NCBI GenBank assembly: GCA_023700245.1
Contig: JAJPRE010000012.1
Span: forward strand, 1-44,225
DNA from: Candidatus Thalassarchaeaceae archaeon
GTDB lineage: Archaea > Thermoplasmatota > Poseidoniia > Poseidoniales > Thalassarchaeaceae
Length of the DNA: 44,225 nucleotides
Reading direction: 5' to 3'
The notes beneath the pieces were generated by a model. It had not been told where the DNA came from, made no database searches, and worked only from the letters and a program-made list of their open reading frames with translations. The position numbers were made by a program, and so were the translations under genes. Shown here piece by piece: positions 10,801-18,400 of the stretch; the stretch's first letter is position 1, and each line of letters opens with the position of its first letter.

Positions 10801-10871
10801 TTATTGGAGATTGACGATAGCGGGCAAAATAAAATCATTGAAACCATAAACAATGATTTCATGCTCTTCAT
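4884..10871 (-). CDS. Giant subtilisin-like (S8) serine protease with C-terminal membrane anchor
   Basis: An extracytoplasmic protease of about 1,995 residues. ATG at 10871 (or 10862) is preferred over the first in-frame start at 10937, because it places the signal peptide (SLFMVSMILFCPLSSIS) at the N-terminus. The catalytic triad, numbered from 10871, is Asp189 (VADTGVDFGHPD), His392 (SGNHGTLCAS) and Ser578 (GGTSLATPIVAG), with oxyanion Asn496 (AIGNGG). About 170 residues precede the catalytic domain and may be a propeptide. A long segment with D-rich loops (DYDSDGIF, GDGLWD) is inserted between the Asp and His motifs. Downstream are PPC-like and Ig-like beta modules and a final hydrophobic span (LNWIIVISTIIFLTTALNIVI) with a basic end, which would leave the enzyme tethered to the cell surface. 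The physiological substrate is unknown; degradation of dissolved protein or processing of surface proteins are both possible. Confidence 0.93.
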   Translation of the reverse strand: MKSMKSLFMVSMILFCPLSSISNNDDSINVKEFTIFNSINRTSEIIPETNPWIDTSISDKISLGSKEVRVTAITWSLKILNDWQHKYGAIERQKPLGEGEVFSYDEPNDGEINHRTFWVKSNLFHKLQSINGLIALIDAERPPESYDIQTSEIPPQFDPETVRSSEIHGANDAWEMGYTGENMVVAVADTGVDFGHPDLNGTQARVDYVDSDYAGWPLMLDHNSMYYWLVDGEAYPQTNTWYANTSIMDFDNDSNGILDNSGYNITGINSSLSGIYHLGEHPDPTLRNKVGGDVPILVVDDRISGLYETVYPDIDLNNWFGNETPMRPGEETSGRDVDGDGLWDISAGLVYWVADGINGAPYAETYASRHGYSNRIPGSGNLTLFMLESGNHGTLCASAVAAQGIVANGSIKGMAPNATISSIGNHYSGGHALDGWRFIAEGYDGDPTTPDQPNIGSFSFGYSSVDDSGSDGYSLYLDWLTRIYNENTSYAVAIGNGGHGFGTTKVPGAAHGIFSVGAFSSKSSDSWGQSAPWSNRGPNVVGRMDPDIVAVGWSATGNMPLNSYDSSNSAWTTWGGTSLATPIVAGLMALVAEAWISNNDEYPKSQEFRDFVLSTSDDRGYEPFIQGGGWFNASRAISTLDGHNGSWWASPAQWNTGTFQGLHRDANINFIKPGESQEIEIEFTNSGESDILLDFSPTKFAPLEHNIMVWNSFGNGSDNGTNGTWNGYQSNEPDLLIPLHLSANDSIQIAPETTQLRARATIEYPAFDPNKQRITHERVFLQIYRWTDYDSDGIFHNDIDNDGMVDTGEWTESIEMEEVTNWRSNGPQAEVRVGLPFEDASDGLILGVWRQVDEFSDEDPVRIEIDWTTFGLVSDDWITIIGENIIPGGQSDLIMMNISIPEGANPGLYQQGLDINSLLPDSEGNFTIFKNNWKLPIVTNIPWEGPFSLLPKPLDGNTSNQTLYTESWISGATRWNWRAESGDWRFLTIDWPAELDTGGMAILDVNWDDNPYTDIDVLWLSETVHGYSQEDTDAYGDSTFFIESRSTNNHAGSGQHNWGTFTDSSQEVFAVPVSEGVHQMVLHTALHGVETNDNPLNISVGYIVAEDSGLERTVLDWSEGSGNDSLYLLSTIPLPVETVDAYGWNNVINFDNETAFDDGSNKMDASWWYNLSLENTSEISINMDAYDDADLDLYLFRDSNNDGNYTSDEEIARSWGGSSAESITVSNPEDGNYSIAVLGWSVPGNSVQFWLDAEIVGGDQLRVVNQSLLSVESINQLWPNGANELGGSVPTSVLEVNLDFDIPEVEGSWLGFVNILLEGNINFRLPYNYELVNTDPEITFVSPNNVTYTNELIDIQMHVIDIGVGFLLDDIECQALSNGTGQLFANSAFGITTNGHIYDITESWNYVNYTSLNNITFREVIINSSVPDIEQWHDYKASVHDKYGNYDETYLSIYVDYTAPELFVIGLPLITNEQNITIEIITEPNAIFFMNNELISLDGNGSAQITLDLSVVQIGQYPSEDGYLPFYYVPNSNIFSFNSSDITGNINTRNFQIIYDPEVNDVNILKITDQDNFEYQINDAPAPLNITNGELWINIPVDYKKLCVRLQSINSIGYFEECIYTELIPEIFNELSGYPIEGIMNYESDLDAIIFMDISELINGEYDFSIEIIDWGNNSKIETWLVSFDTILPIVDWSLFPSQDSLLNGHIQNLSWGASEEVNATLTLNGKEIYFATGKNGYFNLELNRTGNHLFCFKAIDLTIYYENNNSFIECKLMVLDASLYDSLISADINDGLVSTNILEVELLRDGSQEIRWYRTDTDIVNIIPPGDDYVILKLDLLEGMNDFIIEIMSLDEIDEYYISLERDSKSPIFSFSEIDYRNSPLNSLKQIEGTCESGLLVEINTILDNSQFICPLSEMFSLNISIPEDSGIYLINGKTIDDANNEAIYSIDVSKQDWGEWVKDDIKNKGPMLNWIIVISTIIFLTTALNIVISKRRV

Positions 10872-10922
10872 ATTATAGTGGAATAATACTTCAGCCTTTA
10901 CGCTACCGCAATTTTGACCCGT

Positions 10923-10930
10923 CATATACA
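10923..10930. promoter_or_regulatory. TATA-like element, possibly shared by protease gene (-) and tRNA-Gln (+)
   Basis: CATATACA on plus reads TGTATATG on minus. It lies about 52 bases upstream of the protease ATG and about 33 bases upstream of the tRNA-Gln 5' end, distances that could serve either strand. No other good TATA-like sequence is present in this short gap. Assignment is by position only. Confidence 0.35.
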
Positions 10931-10959
10931 AATTCAAGTAGTGCTACGGATGGACGCGA

Positions 10960-11032
10960 AGTCCCGTAGTGTAGTGGTCCATCATCTCAGGTTTTGGTCC
11001 TGGGGACCCTGGTTCGAATCCGGGCGGGACTA
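10960..11032 (+). tRNA. tRNA-Gln (anticodon TTG)
   Basis: A full cloverleaf can be drawn. The acceptor stem is AGTCCCG with CGGGACT (seven perfect pairs); the D arm contains AGTGGTC; the anticodon stem is TCAGG/CCTGG with loop TTTTGGT, giving anticodon TTG; the T arm is CCTGG-TTCGAAT-CCGGG. The discriminator base is A and CCA is not encoded. There is no intron. It sits on the plus strand between two minus-strand protein genes. Confidence 0.95.
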
Positions 11033-11040
11033 CGCAAAAA

Positions 11041-12267
11041 TTACCCATCCACATTGCTCGAATTTTTTGCTAAATCTCGAGTGATATTTTTGTGATGGCC
11101 CTCTAATGTACCGCCTCCAATTTCTAAAAGTTTAGAATCTCTCCATAATCTTTCGACCACATATTCGCCGACATACCCATATCCGCCCATAACTTGAATT
11201 GCCCTATCAGCTATATTTTTTGCTGCAGTAGTGGCAAATAATTTGACTCCATCTGAATCCAATCTATTACCTGCCATAGATAAATTAGTATTTGCCGCAG
11301 TATCATATATATATGCCCTCATAGCACGATATTCGGCATATGATTCACCAATATGCCTCTGAATTTGGCCAAAATCCCTAATTTTATTACCAAACGCTTC
11401 TCTTTCACTTGCATATTTATTCATTGCTGACAAACTCCTTCGTGCTATCCCTAACGACATTGCTGCTAATGCTATACGTTCAATTTCTAAATTCCTCATC
11501 ATATGAATCATTGATTCTCCTGGATTACCTACAACATTTTCATTTGGTACAATACAATTGTCGAAAACTAATTCTGCAGTATTACTAGCCCTCATGCCCG
11601 CCTTATCATATATTTTTTGACCTACGCTATAGCCTTCCATGCCTCTTTCGACTAAGAAAGTAGTAAGTTCTGCACGGCCTTTGGAGTCTGTACCAGTACG
11701 TGCATAAAGCCAAACAATATCTGCAGGAGTTCCTGAGTCATCTATTGCTCCATTCGTGATCCACATCTTATTTCCATTTATTTTCCATGTGCCATCATCT
11801 TGCTGAATCGCACTTGTTTGCATTCCAAGGACGTCCGTGCCATAGCCCGGTTCACTCATTGCCATACAGCCTATCCAGTCTCCACTACATACCTTTGGAA
11901 GAATTCGTGATTTTTGTTCATCGCTCCCATTTTGAGCCAAATTATTAACCATTAATTGTGCATGTGCAAGGTATGCAAGACAGAAGCCTGGATCAGAATA
12001 AGATAATTCCTCATTGACAATAGCAACTGCAGTGGAATCCATGCCTGCACCTCCATACTTTTCTGGGACCGAAATACCTAGAAGTCCATATTCACCTAAT
12101 TTCTTGAATAAGTCGACATTGAATATTTCTTTCTTATCATATTCAAGAGCTTGTGGCTCAACTTCTTTGATTGTAAAATCTCGTACCATCTCCCTTAACA
12201 TAGCATGTTCTTGAGTTGGATTGGCAATATCATTATCTTTCCATTCGCCGTTCATTAATATGGCCAT
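11041..12267 (-). CDS. Acyl-CoA dehydrogenase, isovaleryl-CoA dehydrogenase-like
   Basis: A FAD-dependent flavoprotein of 408 residues that introduces the alpha-beta double bond into an acyl-CoA and passes electrons to ETF. Family motifs are CMAMSEPGYGTD (about 134-145, FAD/substrate contact), WKINGNKMWITNG (about 161-173) and the C-terminal ERLWRDSKLLEIGGGT. At the place where medium- and short-chain enzymes carry the catalytic glutamate (YEGT), this protein has glycine (Gly385). It does carry Glu263 in LEIER, matching the relocated catalytic glutamate of isovaleryl-CoA dehydrogenase (LDLER). This favours a branched-chain substrate, as in leucine breakdown, or a long-chain one. That assignment is inferred; membership of the family is certain. 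It lies 36 bases downstream of the small membrane protein gene. Confidence 0.93.
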   Translation of the reverse strand: MAILMNGEWKDNDIANPTQEHAMLREMVRDFTIKEVEPQALEYDKKEIFNVDLFKKLGEYGLLGISVPEKYGGAGMDSTAVAIVNEELSYSDPGFCLAYLAHAQLMVNNLAQNGSDEQKSRILPKVCSGDWIGCMAMSEPGYGTDVLGMQTSAIQQDDGTWKINGNKMWITNGAIDDSGTPADIVWLYARTGTDSKGRAELTTFLVERGMEGYSVGQKIYDKAGMRASNTAELVFDNCIVPNENVVGNPGESMIHMMRNLEIERIALAAMSLGIARRSLSAMNKYASEREAFGNKIRDFGQIQRHIGESYAEYRAMRAYIYDTAANTNLSMAGNRLDSDGVKLFATTAAKNIADRAIQVMGGYGYVGEYVVERLWRDSKLLEIGGGTLEGHHKNITRDLAKNSSNVDG

Positions 12268-12303
12268 GGAGGACTTTCCTATGAGATATTCGGATATATA
12301 TGC

Positions 12304-12708
12304 TCAATTATTCCAAAATGCGGAATCTTCCCACGGTAAACCTACTGCAATACCTAGTAATTCTAGTACTAAAAAATTCCATATCAAATAAACTACTATA
12401 GACAAGCTGAATACCATTAAAGTTGTATTAATTATTCTATTTTTATTTTTCTTAGCATCATTGAGTGTACAAATCCCTTTATTTCTAAAGTATAGGATTA
12501 CGCCTCCCATTAATAAAACGAATGATATAGCGTAAAGTAAATATCTAAATGATGAATAGTATAATTCATTCGAGAGTGAATCTGCTGCGACTATTGCAGA
12601 TGATCCTGCAAATAATACCCATATGACTGAAGGTAAACAGCATAAACTAGAAATTATTGCAGATATCCCAACCAAAGGGGCTAATTCTACAATGTCTTCT
12701 TTCGCCAT
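12304..12708 (-). CDS. Small membrane protein with Cys-Cys pair, MerT-like
   Basis: A 134-residue protein with hydrophobic spans at about 12-42, 55-74 and 92-114. A vicinal Cys23-Cys24 pair followed by proline lies in the first span (SSLCCLPSVIW), and a single Cys80 lies in the basic loop after the second span. The SLCC-x-P pattern in span 1 recalls MerT-type mercuric transporters and related small metal or thiol membrane proteins. However, the second cysteine pair of MerT is reduced to one residue and no merA, merP or merR-like gene is nearby. A mercury role is therefore not supported, and metal or redox membrane protein is as far as the sequence goes. It lies between AsnRS (42-base gap) and the acyl-CoA dehydrogenase, probably in one transcript. 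Confidence 0.7.
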   Translation of the reverse strand: MAKEDIVELAPLVGISAIISSLCCLPSVIWVLFAGSSAIVAADSLSNELYYSSFRYLLYAISFVLLMGGVILYFRNKGICTLNDAKKNKNRIINTTLMVFSLSIVVYLIWNFLVLELLGIAVGLPWEDSAFWNN

Positions 12709-12749
12709 GTTTGGATGAGAGAGGTTTATTCATATTAAGTAATGTTTTT

Positions 12750-14078
12750 TTATGGAGTTACTCGCCTTGAATCTCTAGGGAAAGGAATGGTCTCACGGAT
12801 GTGATCCGCGCCTGCAAGCCAAGCACAAATTCTATCAACACCCAATCCAAAACCTCCATGAGGTACTCCTCCGTAACGACGAGTATCAATATAAAATTCA
12901 TATGGTTCACGCGGAGTACCTTCTTCATCTATTCTTTCCAGTATTTCTTCCTCGGACCATGTTCTTTCTCCACCCCCTATTATCTCCCCATATCCTTCAG
13001 GAGCCAATAAATCATGACATAATACATACTTTTGATCTGAAGGATCAGGCCTATGATAAAATGGTTTTGCGATTCGTGGATAATGCGTAAGAAAATGAGG
13101 TAAATCAAAATCTGCTGTCAATATTTTCTCTTTTGAATAATCTAAATCTTGACCCCATTCAATTTCGACATTTTTACTTTGAAGTATTTCCACTGCTTCA
13201 TCATACCTCATCCTAGGATATGGATTATCTGCATATCTCTCAACTAGGGATAGGTCTCTACCTAGTTCATTCAATTCGGACTCTCTTTCTTCCAGTAATT
13301 TAGATGCTGCAGTCCGTACTACTCCTTCTCCATATTTCATGACTTCATCATTTGAGGCCCACGCTATTTCCATCTCGGCATGCCAAAATTCAGTTAAATG
13401 CCTACGAGTTCTACTTTTTTCAGCCCTAAATGAAGGTGCGATAGTGTAGAGTCTTTCCAATGCCGGCATTGCTGCTTCTGCATAAAGTTGCCAGGATTGA
13501 GTCAGATATGCCTTTTTCCCAAAATAAGGTACTTCAAAGAGTGTACTGCCCCCCTCAACAGCCCCTGCAACAAAATTAGGAGCTTGATATTCTATGAAAT
13601 CTTGATTACGAAAGTAAGAATGTATCGCCCCGAATATTGTAGAACGGACTTTTAACATATTGGTCATCCTACTAGTCCGGAGGTAAAGATGGCGATTATC
13701 CAGTAAAAACTCAGATTCCCCTCCTTCTGCCTCTAGCATTGCGGATTCCGTTATAGGAAACGGATTATCAGGATTAACGGGGCCAACGACTTTGGCATTA
13801 GTTACTTGCAATTCATATCCATGTTCTCTTTCTGTAGACTTTATTGTTCCTTTGAGAATTATACTGGATTCAATTAATGCCCCTTTAATTAAATTAAAAG
13901 ATTCATCGCCGACTACGGTTTTTTTAATTACACATTGGATTAATCCAGTTGAATCTCTCAATACAATAAACCATATTTTATTTGACCCCCGTGTGCGGTG
14001 AACCCAACCTTTCAACTCTATTTCTTGGTCATCATATTTACCTTGATGTACTTCACCAATCCAAAAATCTTTGGCCAT
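12750..14078 (-). CDS. asnS: Asparaginyl-tRNA synthetase
   Basis: A class II aminoacyl-tRNA synthetase that charges tRNA-Asn, of 442 residues. The N-terminal OB-fold anticodon-binding domain (about 1-110) includes KGWVHRTRGSNKIWFIVLRD. Class II motif 2 is FRAEKSRTRRHLTEFWHAE, and motif 3 is GGFGLGVDRICAWLAG close to the C-terminus, which ends in IPFPRDSRR. The LTQSWQLYAEAA segment matches AsnRS rather than archaeal AspRS, where QSPQ is usual. A GGGAGTG ribosome-binding site lies about 8 bases upstream of the ATG (minus strand, 14087-14093), and a TATA-like CATATATG lies at 14104-14111. tRNA-Lys lies just upstream on the same strand. Confidence 0.95.
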   Translation of the reverse strand: MAKDFWIGEVHQGKYDDQEIELKGWVHRTRGSNKIWFIVLRDSTGLIQCVIKKTVVGDESFNLIKGALIESSIILKGTIKSTEREHGYELQVTNAKVVGPVNPDNPFPITESAMLEAEGGESEFLLDNRHLYLRTSRMTNMLKVRSTIFGAIHSYFRNQDFIEYQAPNFVAGAVEGGSTLFEVPYFGKKAYLTQSWQLYAEAAMPALERLYTIAPSFRAEKSRTRRHLTEFWHAEMEIAWASNDEVMKYGEGVVRTAASKLLEERESELNELGRDLSLVERYADNPYPRMRYDEAVEILQSKNVEIEWGQDLDYSKEKILTADFDLPHFLTHYPRIAKPFYHRPDPSDQKYVLCHDLLAPEGYGEIIGGGERTWSEEEILERIDEEGTPREPYEFYIDTRRYGGVPHGGFGLGVDRICAWLAGADHIRETIPFPRDSRRVTP

Positions 14079-14147
14079 TTATTTCACTCCCTAATCATGC
14101 GCACATATATGTTGGTTATGAATCCTTGATTTAACAATCATATATAT

Positions 14148-14224
14148 TGGCGGGTCTGACGGGGTTCGAACCCGCGGCCTTCCGGTTAAGAGCCGGACGC
14201 TCTACCTGACTAAGCTACAGACCC
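14148..14224 (-). tRNA. tRNA-Lys (anticodon CTT)
   Basis: On the minus strand the acceptor stem is GGGTCTG with CAGACCC. The D arm is GCTTAGTCAGGTAGAGC. The anticodon stem is TCCGG/CCGGA around loop CTCTTAA, giving anticodon CTT. The T arm is GCGGG-TTCGAAC-CCCGT. The discriminator base is G and the 3' CCA is encoded in the DNA, unlike tRNA-Gln in this window. There is no intron. Confidence 0.95.
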
Positions 14225-14240
14225 GCCCCTGCGAATTGGC

Positions 14241-14252
14241 AAACTAATTTAA
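14241..14252 (-). promoter_or_regulatory. TATA-like element of tRNA-Lys
   Basis: TTAAATTAGTTT on the minus strand is centred about 22-26 bases upstream of the mature tRNA 5' end at 14224, the expected archaeal distance for a start site at or just before the tRNA. Confidence 0.45.
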
Positions 14253-14270
14253 TCACAACGGAAGAATTCG

Positions 14271-14981
14271 TTAACTTAATCTACCATTTTGATTTATCAA
14301 AGTATTTATTCCAGAAGGCGATGAGATAATTATTATATCGCAAATTCCCACAAATAGGCCGACATCTACTACGCCATCAATTGAATTAATCATATTTTCT
14401 AAATCCGATGGGATAGTGATATTTGGACCAAAATAACAATCTAAAATATAACCCCCATTATCTGTGACATAGGGGGAAATCTCGCCCCCCCTTAGAGAAA
14501 CATTACCCATGCATAATTTTGAAATTTCTGATTGGACGGATTCCCAATCATCGACACATACTTCAACAGGCAATGGAAATTTACCTAAGATATCTACTTT
14601 TTTGGTATCATCTGCTACGACAATCATTGCATTGGAAGCATTTGCAACAATTTTTTCACGAGTGAGTGCCCCTCCTCCCCCCTTAATCAAATTATAATTA
14701 ATATCAAACTCATCAGCACCATCAATAGTCAGATCTAATTTATCAACATCTTCAATTTTTATCAAAGGAATATTGAGGGATTGTGCCAATATCCTAGTAG
14801 ATTCACTAGTCGGCACTCCGACAATTTTTAGATTTTCATCAGATATTCGCCTGCCAAGTTCCATAATAGTATATTTTACAGTAGAACCTGTTCCCAAACC
14901 TAATTTCATTCCATTTGAAACATATTTGCATGCGGCTATTCCAGCCTCTTTTTTTAGATGTTCTAGGTCCCTCATGTACAT
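14271..14981 (-). CDS. rpiA: Ribose-5-phosphate isomerase A
   Basis: Interconverts ribose-5-phosphate and ribulose-5-phosphate, supplying ribose for nucleotide synthesis. Motifs are LGLGTGSTVKYTIMELG near the N-terminus (phosphate loop), the TIDGADEFDINYNLIKGGGGA segment with the active-site aspartates, and LTREKIV with the catalytic acid/base region. The first in-frame ATG at 15035 lies inside an AT-rich, TATA-like stretch, so ATG at 14981 (or 14975) is preferred. It gives 236 residues, close to the usual 220-235. The gene stands alone on the minus strand between the RNase P RNA gene and tRNA-Lys. Confidence 0.93.
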   Translation of the reverse strand: MYMRDLEHLKKEAGIAACKYVSNGMKLGLGTGSTVKYTIMELGRRISDENLKIVGVPTSESTRILAQSLNIPLIKIEDVDKLDLTIDGADEFDINYNLIKGGGGALTREKIVANASNAMIVVADDTKKVDILGKFPLPVEVCVDDWESVQSEISKLCMGNVSLRGGEISPYVTDNGGYILDCYFGPNITIPSDLENMINSIDGVVDVGLFVGICDIIIISSPSGINTLINQNGRLS

Positions 14982-15078
14982 CGGGAGAGAAACTACTGAA
15001 TTAAAATTTCTAATTTCACCATAATAATATAGCATTAAATTGCCATAAGTTTGTTAAATTTTGAATAACTGACCGAGA

Positions 15079-15089
15079 AGTTAAACAAT
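15079..15089 (+). promoter_or_regulatory. TATA-like element of RNase P RNA
   Basis: AGTTAAACAAT is centred about 26 bases upstream of the predicted RNA start at 15111, with a purine-rich stretch just before it that could serve as a BRE. The call rests mainly on position. Confidence 0.35.
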
Positions 15090-15110
15090 TGAGTAGTTAA
15101 CCGGCACATA

Positions 15111-15406
15111 GAGGGAGTAGGAGGGTCGCTGACAGTGTACGACACTGAGGAAAGTCCCCTCTCCTCGATGCATGTGGTCCGGCGCAAGCCGGAGGCCCGG
15201 GAGGGTCAGCTCTGCAACAGAAACGAACCGAGCCAGGCGCACTGTGATCCCGAAGGGGTGAGGTTTCCTGAACTCGGCTGGAACGAGCATCTCCGCAGGA
15301 GCAAGTCCAAGCAGGCCCGTAACGCATCAACAGGGCCGGGTAGGATGCAAAGTTGAATGCGACTAACCGAAAGGCGAACAGAAAGGGGCTTACTCCCTAC
15401 TCCCTC
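15111..15406 (+). ncRNA. rnpB: RNase P RNA
   Basis: The catalytic RNA of RNase P, which matures tRNA 5' ends. Its ends form helix P1: GAGGGAGTAG at 15111-15120 pairs perfectly with CTACTCCCTC at 15397-15406. Two universally conserved regions are present in the right order: GAGGAAAGTCC near 15150 (CR I) and ACAGAAAGGGGCTTA near 15379-15393 (CR V), with further conserved blocks (TGCAACAGAAACGAACC, GGGTAGGATGCAAAG) between them. Length is about 296 bases. It is much richer in GC than the flanking DNA, as expected for a structured RNA in an AT-rich genome. Small ORFs on both strands here are spurious. Confidence 0.95.
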
Positions 15407-15424
15407 GACAAATTATTGGTGCCA

Positions 15425-18400
15425 TTATTCAGAAATAATGGCATCAATACTTGATTCAGTAGATAATGTACCACTATTTTCATAATCTAACCATGTTCCA
15501 TTTCCAGAAATTCTAGATTGAAATTCATTATATGCAACAATCATTGTTGGCAACAATATTGAGCTAGTAATTAAAGCTAAAACTAAAAGTAACATCATCA
15601 ATATAAAGAAATTCTGAAGGCCAGGGATTGCAACGAAAAGCCCTGCAGATAATCCTGCACATGTTGTAACAGTAGTTTCGAATATAGTATGGCCAGTCCT
15701 AGATATAGATTTTACAATACCGGCAGGTGTTTCACCTTCGTCTTTTATCCTATCCACTATGTGTATCGAATCATCAACTCCAATACCAAAAACTATTGTC
15801 CCAATCATAGCCGTGAATACATTAACATTAACTGAACCTAATCTCATCAGTATTGGCTGCCATAGGACAACAGCACCTACTGCGGCCATTGTAAAGATCG
15901 CCAATCTTGGTGATCTAAATAATAATGCCATGATAAAAAGTAATATTAACATCGTAACTATTGTTGAATCGGATTGCGCGTCGTGTATCCCTTTATTGAT
16001 GTCCAAAGAAACAGGGAGGCCCCCTGTAAGTAGAGAATTAGAAACTCCATCGACATCCAACGTATTGCAATCTAAAACCGTAAAGCAATTACTTCCTGAC
16101 AGATAGGTATCTATTGCATTACGTAAACTCGATGCTTCTGCAAGATTGATATACGGTTGGTTGACATAGACTAATGTTTTTGTTTCACCGATTCCTAAAT
16201 CAGCATTCATTAACATTGATCTTATTTCTGGAGATAATGTATCAAATGCTATATTTATTATATCTTCTCTATTTGAAATTGAGTAACCCCAACAATCTGG
16301 CCTTAATGGATTATCAGATTCATCCCAACATTCGTCATGGAGAAGTTCCCATAAACTTTGATCATACAAAACGAGTCCTTCGAATTCAAGGTCTACATGA
16401 ACTGCTTTTAGAATATTAACTAAACTAATAGTGGTAGTATTTCTGACATTATCTAAATTATTAACTTGTGCATTTTCTATAGCATCAAGAATAAATAAAT
16501 CTCTAATTGGGGCACTTGCAGATGGATTTACATATTTCGTAGCATCAACAATAAACATATTTGTTTGCCCGCCTTTGAATTCTATACTATATTCTCTTAG
16601 AGTCTCGTAGGACTCTAATCCTGGAGGGACTTCTTCAGAAGAGCCGGTAATCTCTTTCCCTAATTCATCTGCAAACATGTTTACCCCGTATAATGTAGCA
16701 GAAAGGGAAACAATTAGTATCAATAATGTGGCTTTTAGAGGAATCTCGCCAATTTTATCCCATAACCCAGGTAATAAAGAAAAAATAGTAGTTATGCCTA
16801 GTGAAGCACCCAAAAGCATAGCCTTATCGGCATCCATATTATCTAAGTTGGAGATTGAAGATAAGAATCTAGTTAAAAATATGAATAGCGATATAGAAAT
16901 TATAATTGATAAAACCCAAATTTGATTTTTTGTCATAATGATTTCAAATTGACCTTTTCGGTACCTCAGTAAATGGATTAAAGCAGGAACCATTAACATA
17001 GATAGAACGAATGTTGTGGCGATTCCTATCAATAATGTCGTTCCAACAGTCCTCATTGGCTCAATAGGAACTATTTCAGTCCAAGTAAGGACACTAAATC
17101 CAATAATTGTTGTCAATGCAGAGATAAAAATTGCATGCCCAGTAGTCATTGCAGATCTGACAGTAGCGGTCAAACTAATGTAAGAACTCCATGGATCTAC
17201 ATCATTAGTTTGAATACCATCCCTTTGAGCAGCCCACATCATCTCGAGTTGTTCATCGACTATTTCGGTTCTATTTTCTTCTATTCTATTAGTCAAATGT
17301 AATGCATAGTCAACGCCCAGTCCGACTAAGATAGGACCTGCAGAAATTATCATTGGCGTCAACATTATATCTGCTATCACAGTAGTTCCAAAGGTTACTG
17401 CTAAACTCATGAATATTGGTAATCCACATATTATTATTACCTTGGGATCTCTGTGTAATATGAACATTGTAAGTCCAACAAATAGGAGACTTAGGGGCAA
17501 CATAGTATCCACTAATTCGTCATATATGGCATCTGAAACATCATGTAAGACCGGCGTTAGGCCAGTTACTGTTATTGCATTCCTGCAGAATTTATCTGAA
17601 TCTGCAGTAAATCCCTCATAAGGGAGCTCACCTGTTAAATCCCTACAAATTATATTTTCCCTTTCTTTATCCATTGTAGAAGTAGGATTTTCATATATGC
17701 GACATCGTAATAAATCATAATTTTCATTCAAATTACAATCATTTCGAAGTAATTTATCAACATATAATAAGAATGCTTTATGGTCCCTAATATCTTTATT
17801 ATTGTCCTTTGGATCAATACGATCATCTATTTCCGTATCACTCATATCAAAAATAATTCCCATAATAACGACGCCTGTATCCCATATCCCATCACCATTA
17901 GTATCGCAAACCAAACTACTCCTGCAACCTTTCCGATTCAATAATTCACCTGAATTTTCAACATAACGATCTATTCTTTCTTGGGCATCATCGCCTTGAG
18001 GGATAGAATATCCCTCAAATTGATTCAGTGAAGACACAGTGCAATCATCTTGATTTCCTGTAGGTAAGCCATATTTTTCGGCGGCACAGCTGAATCTATA
18101 GTCAGAAGAATTGGCTTCCTTTATCATTTGAGATGGCGATAAAATCCAAATGACTCCATCATTTTCTCCCCTATCAGACTTATCGTAATCCAATCCTCTT
18201 TGATATCCAGACAGTTGTATATTATTATCATCACCTTCTATGGCAGAAATTTGTGAAAGCATATTTTCATCAGTTATATTTTCATTGCCCTTTTCACTTC
18301 CAGAGGCTGCATTATTAGTTTGTACATATAACATCACTATATCAGTCGCCCATTGTTCCCTTACATTTTCCAATAATTCAGTGGAATCGGCACCATCAGG

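Noticed and set aside
15081-15356. Three overlapping ORFs of 69-77 aa on both strands
   Set aside because: They lie within or across the RNase P RNA, whose conserved regions and P1 helix explain the sequence; their GC-rich composition makes long open frames likely by chance.
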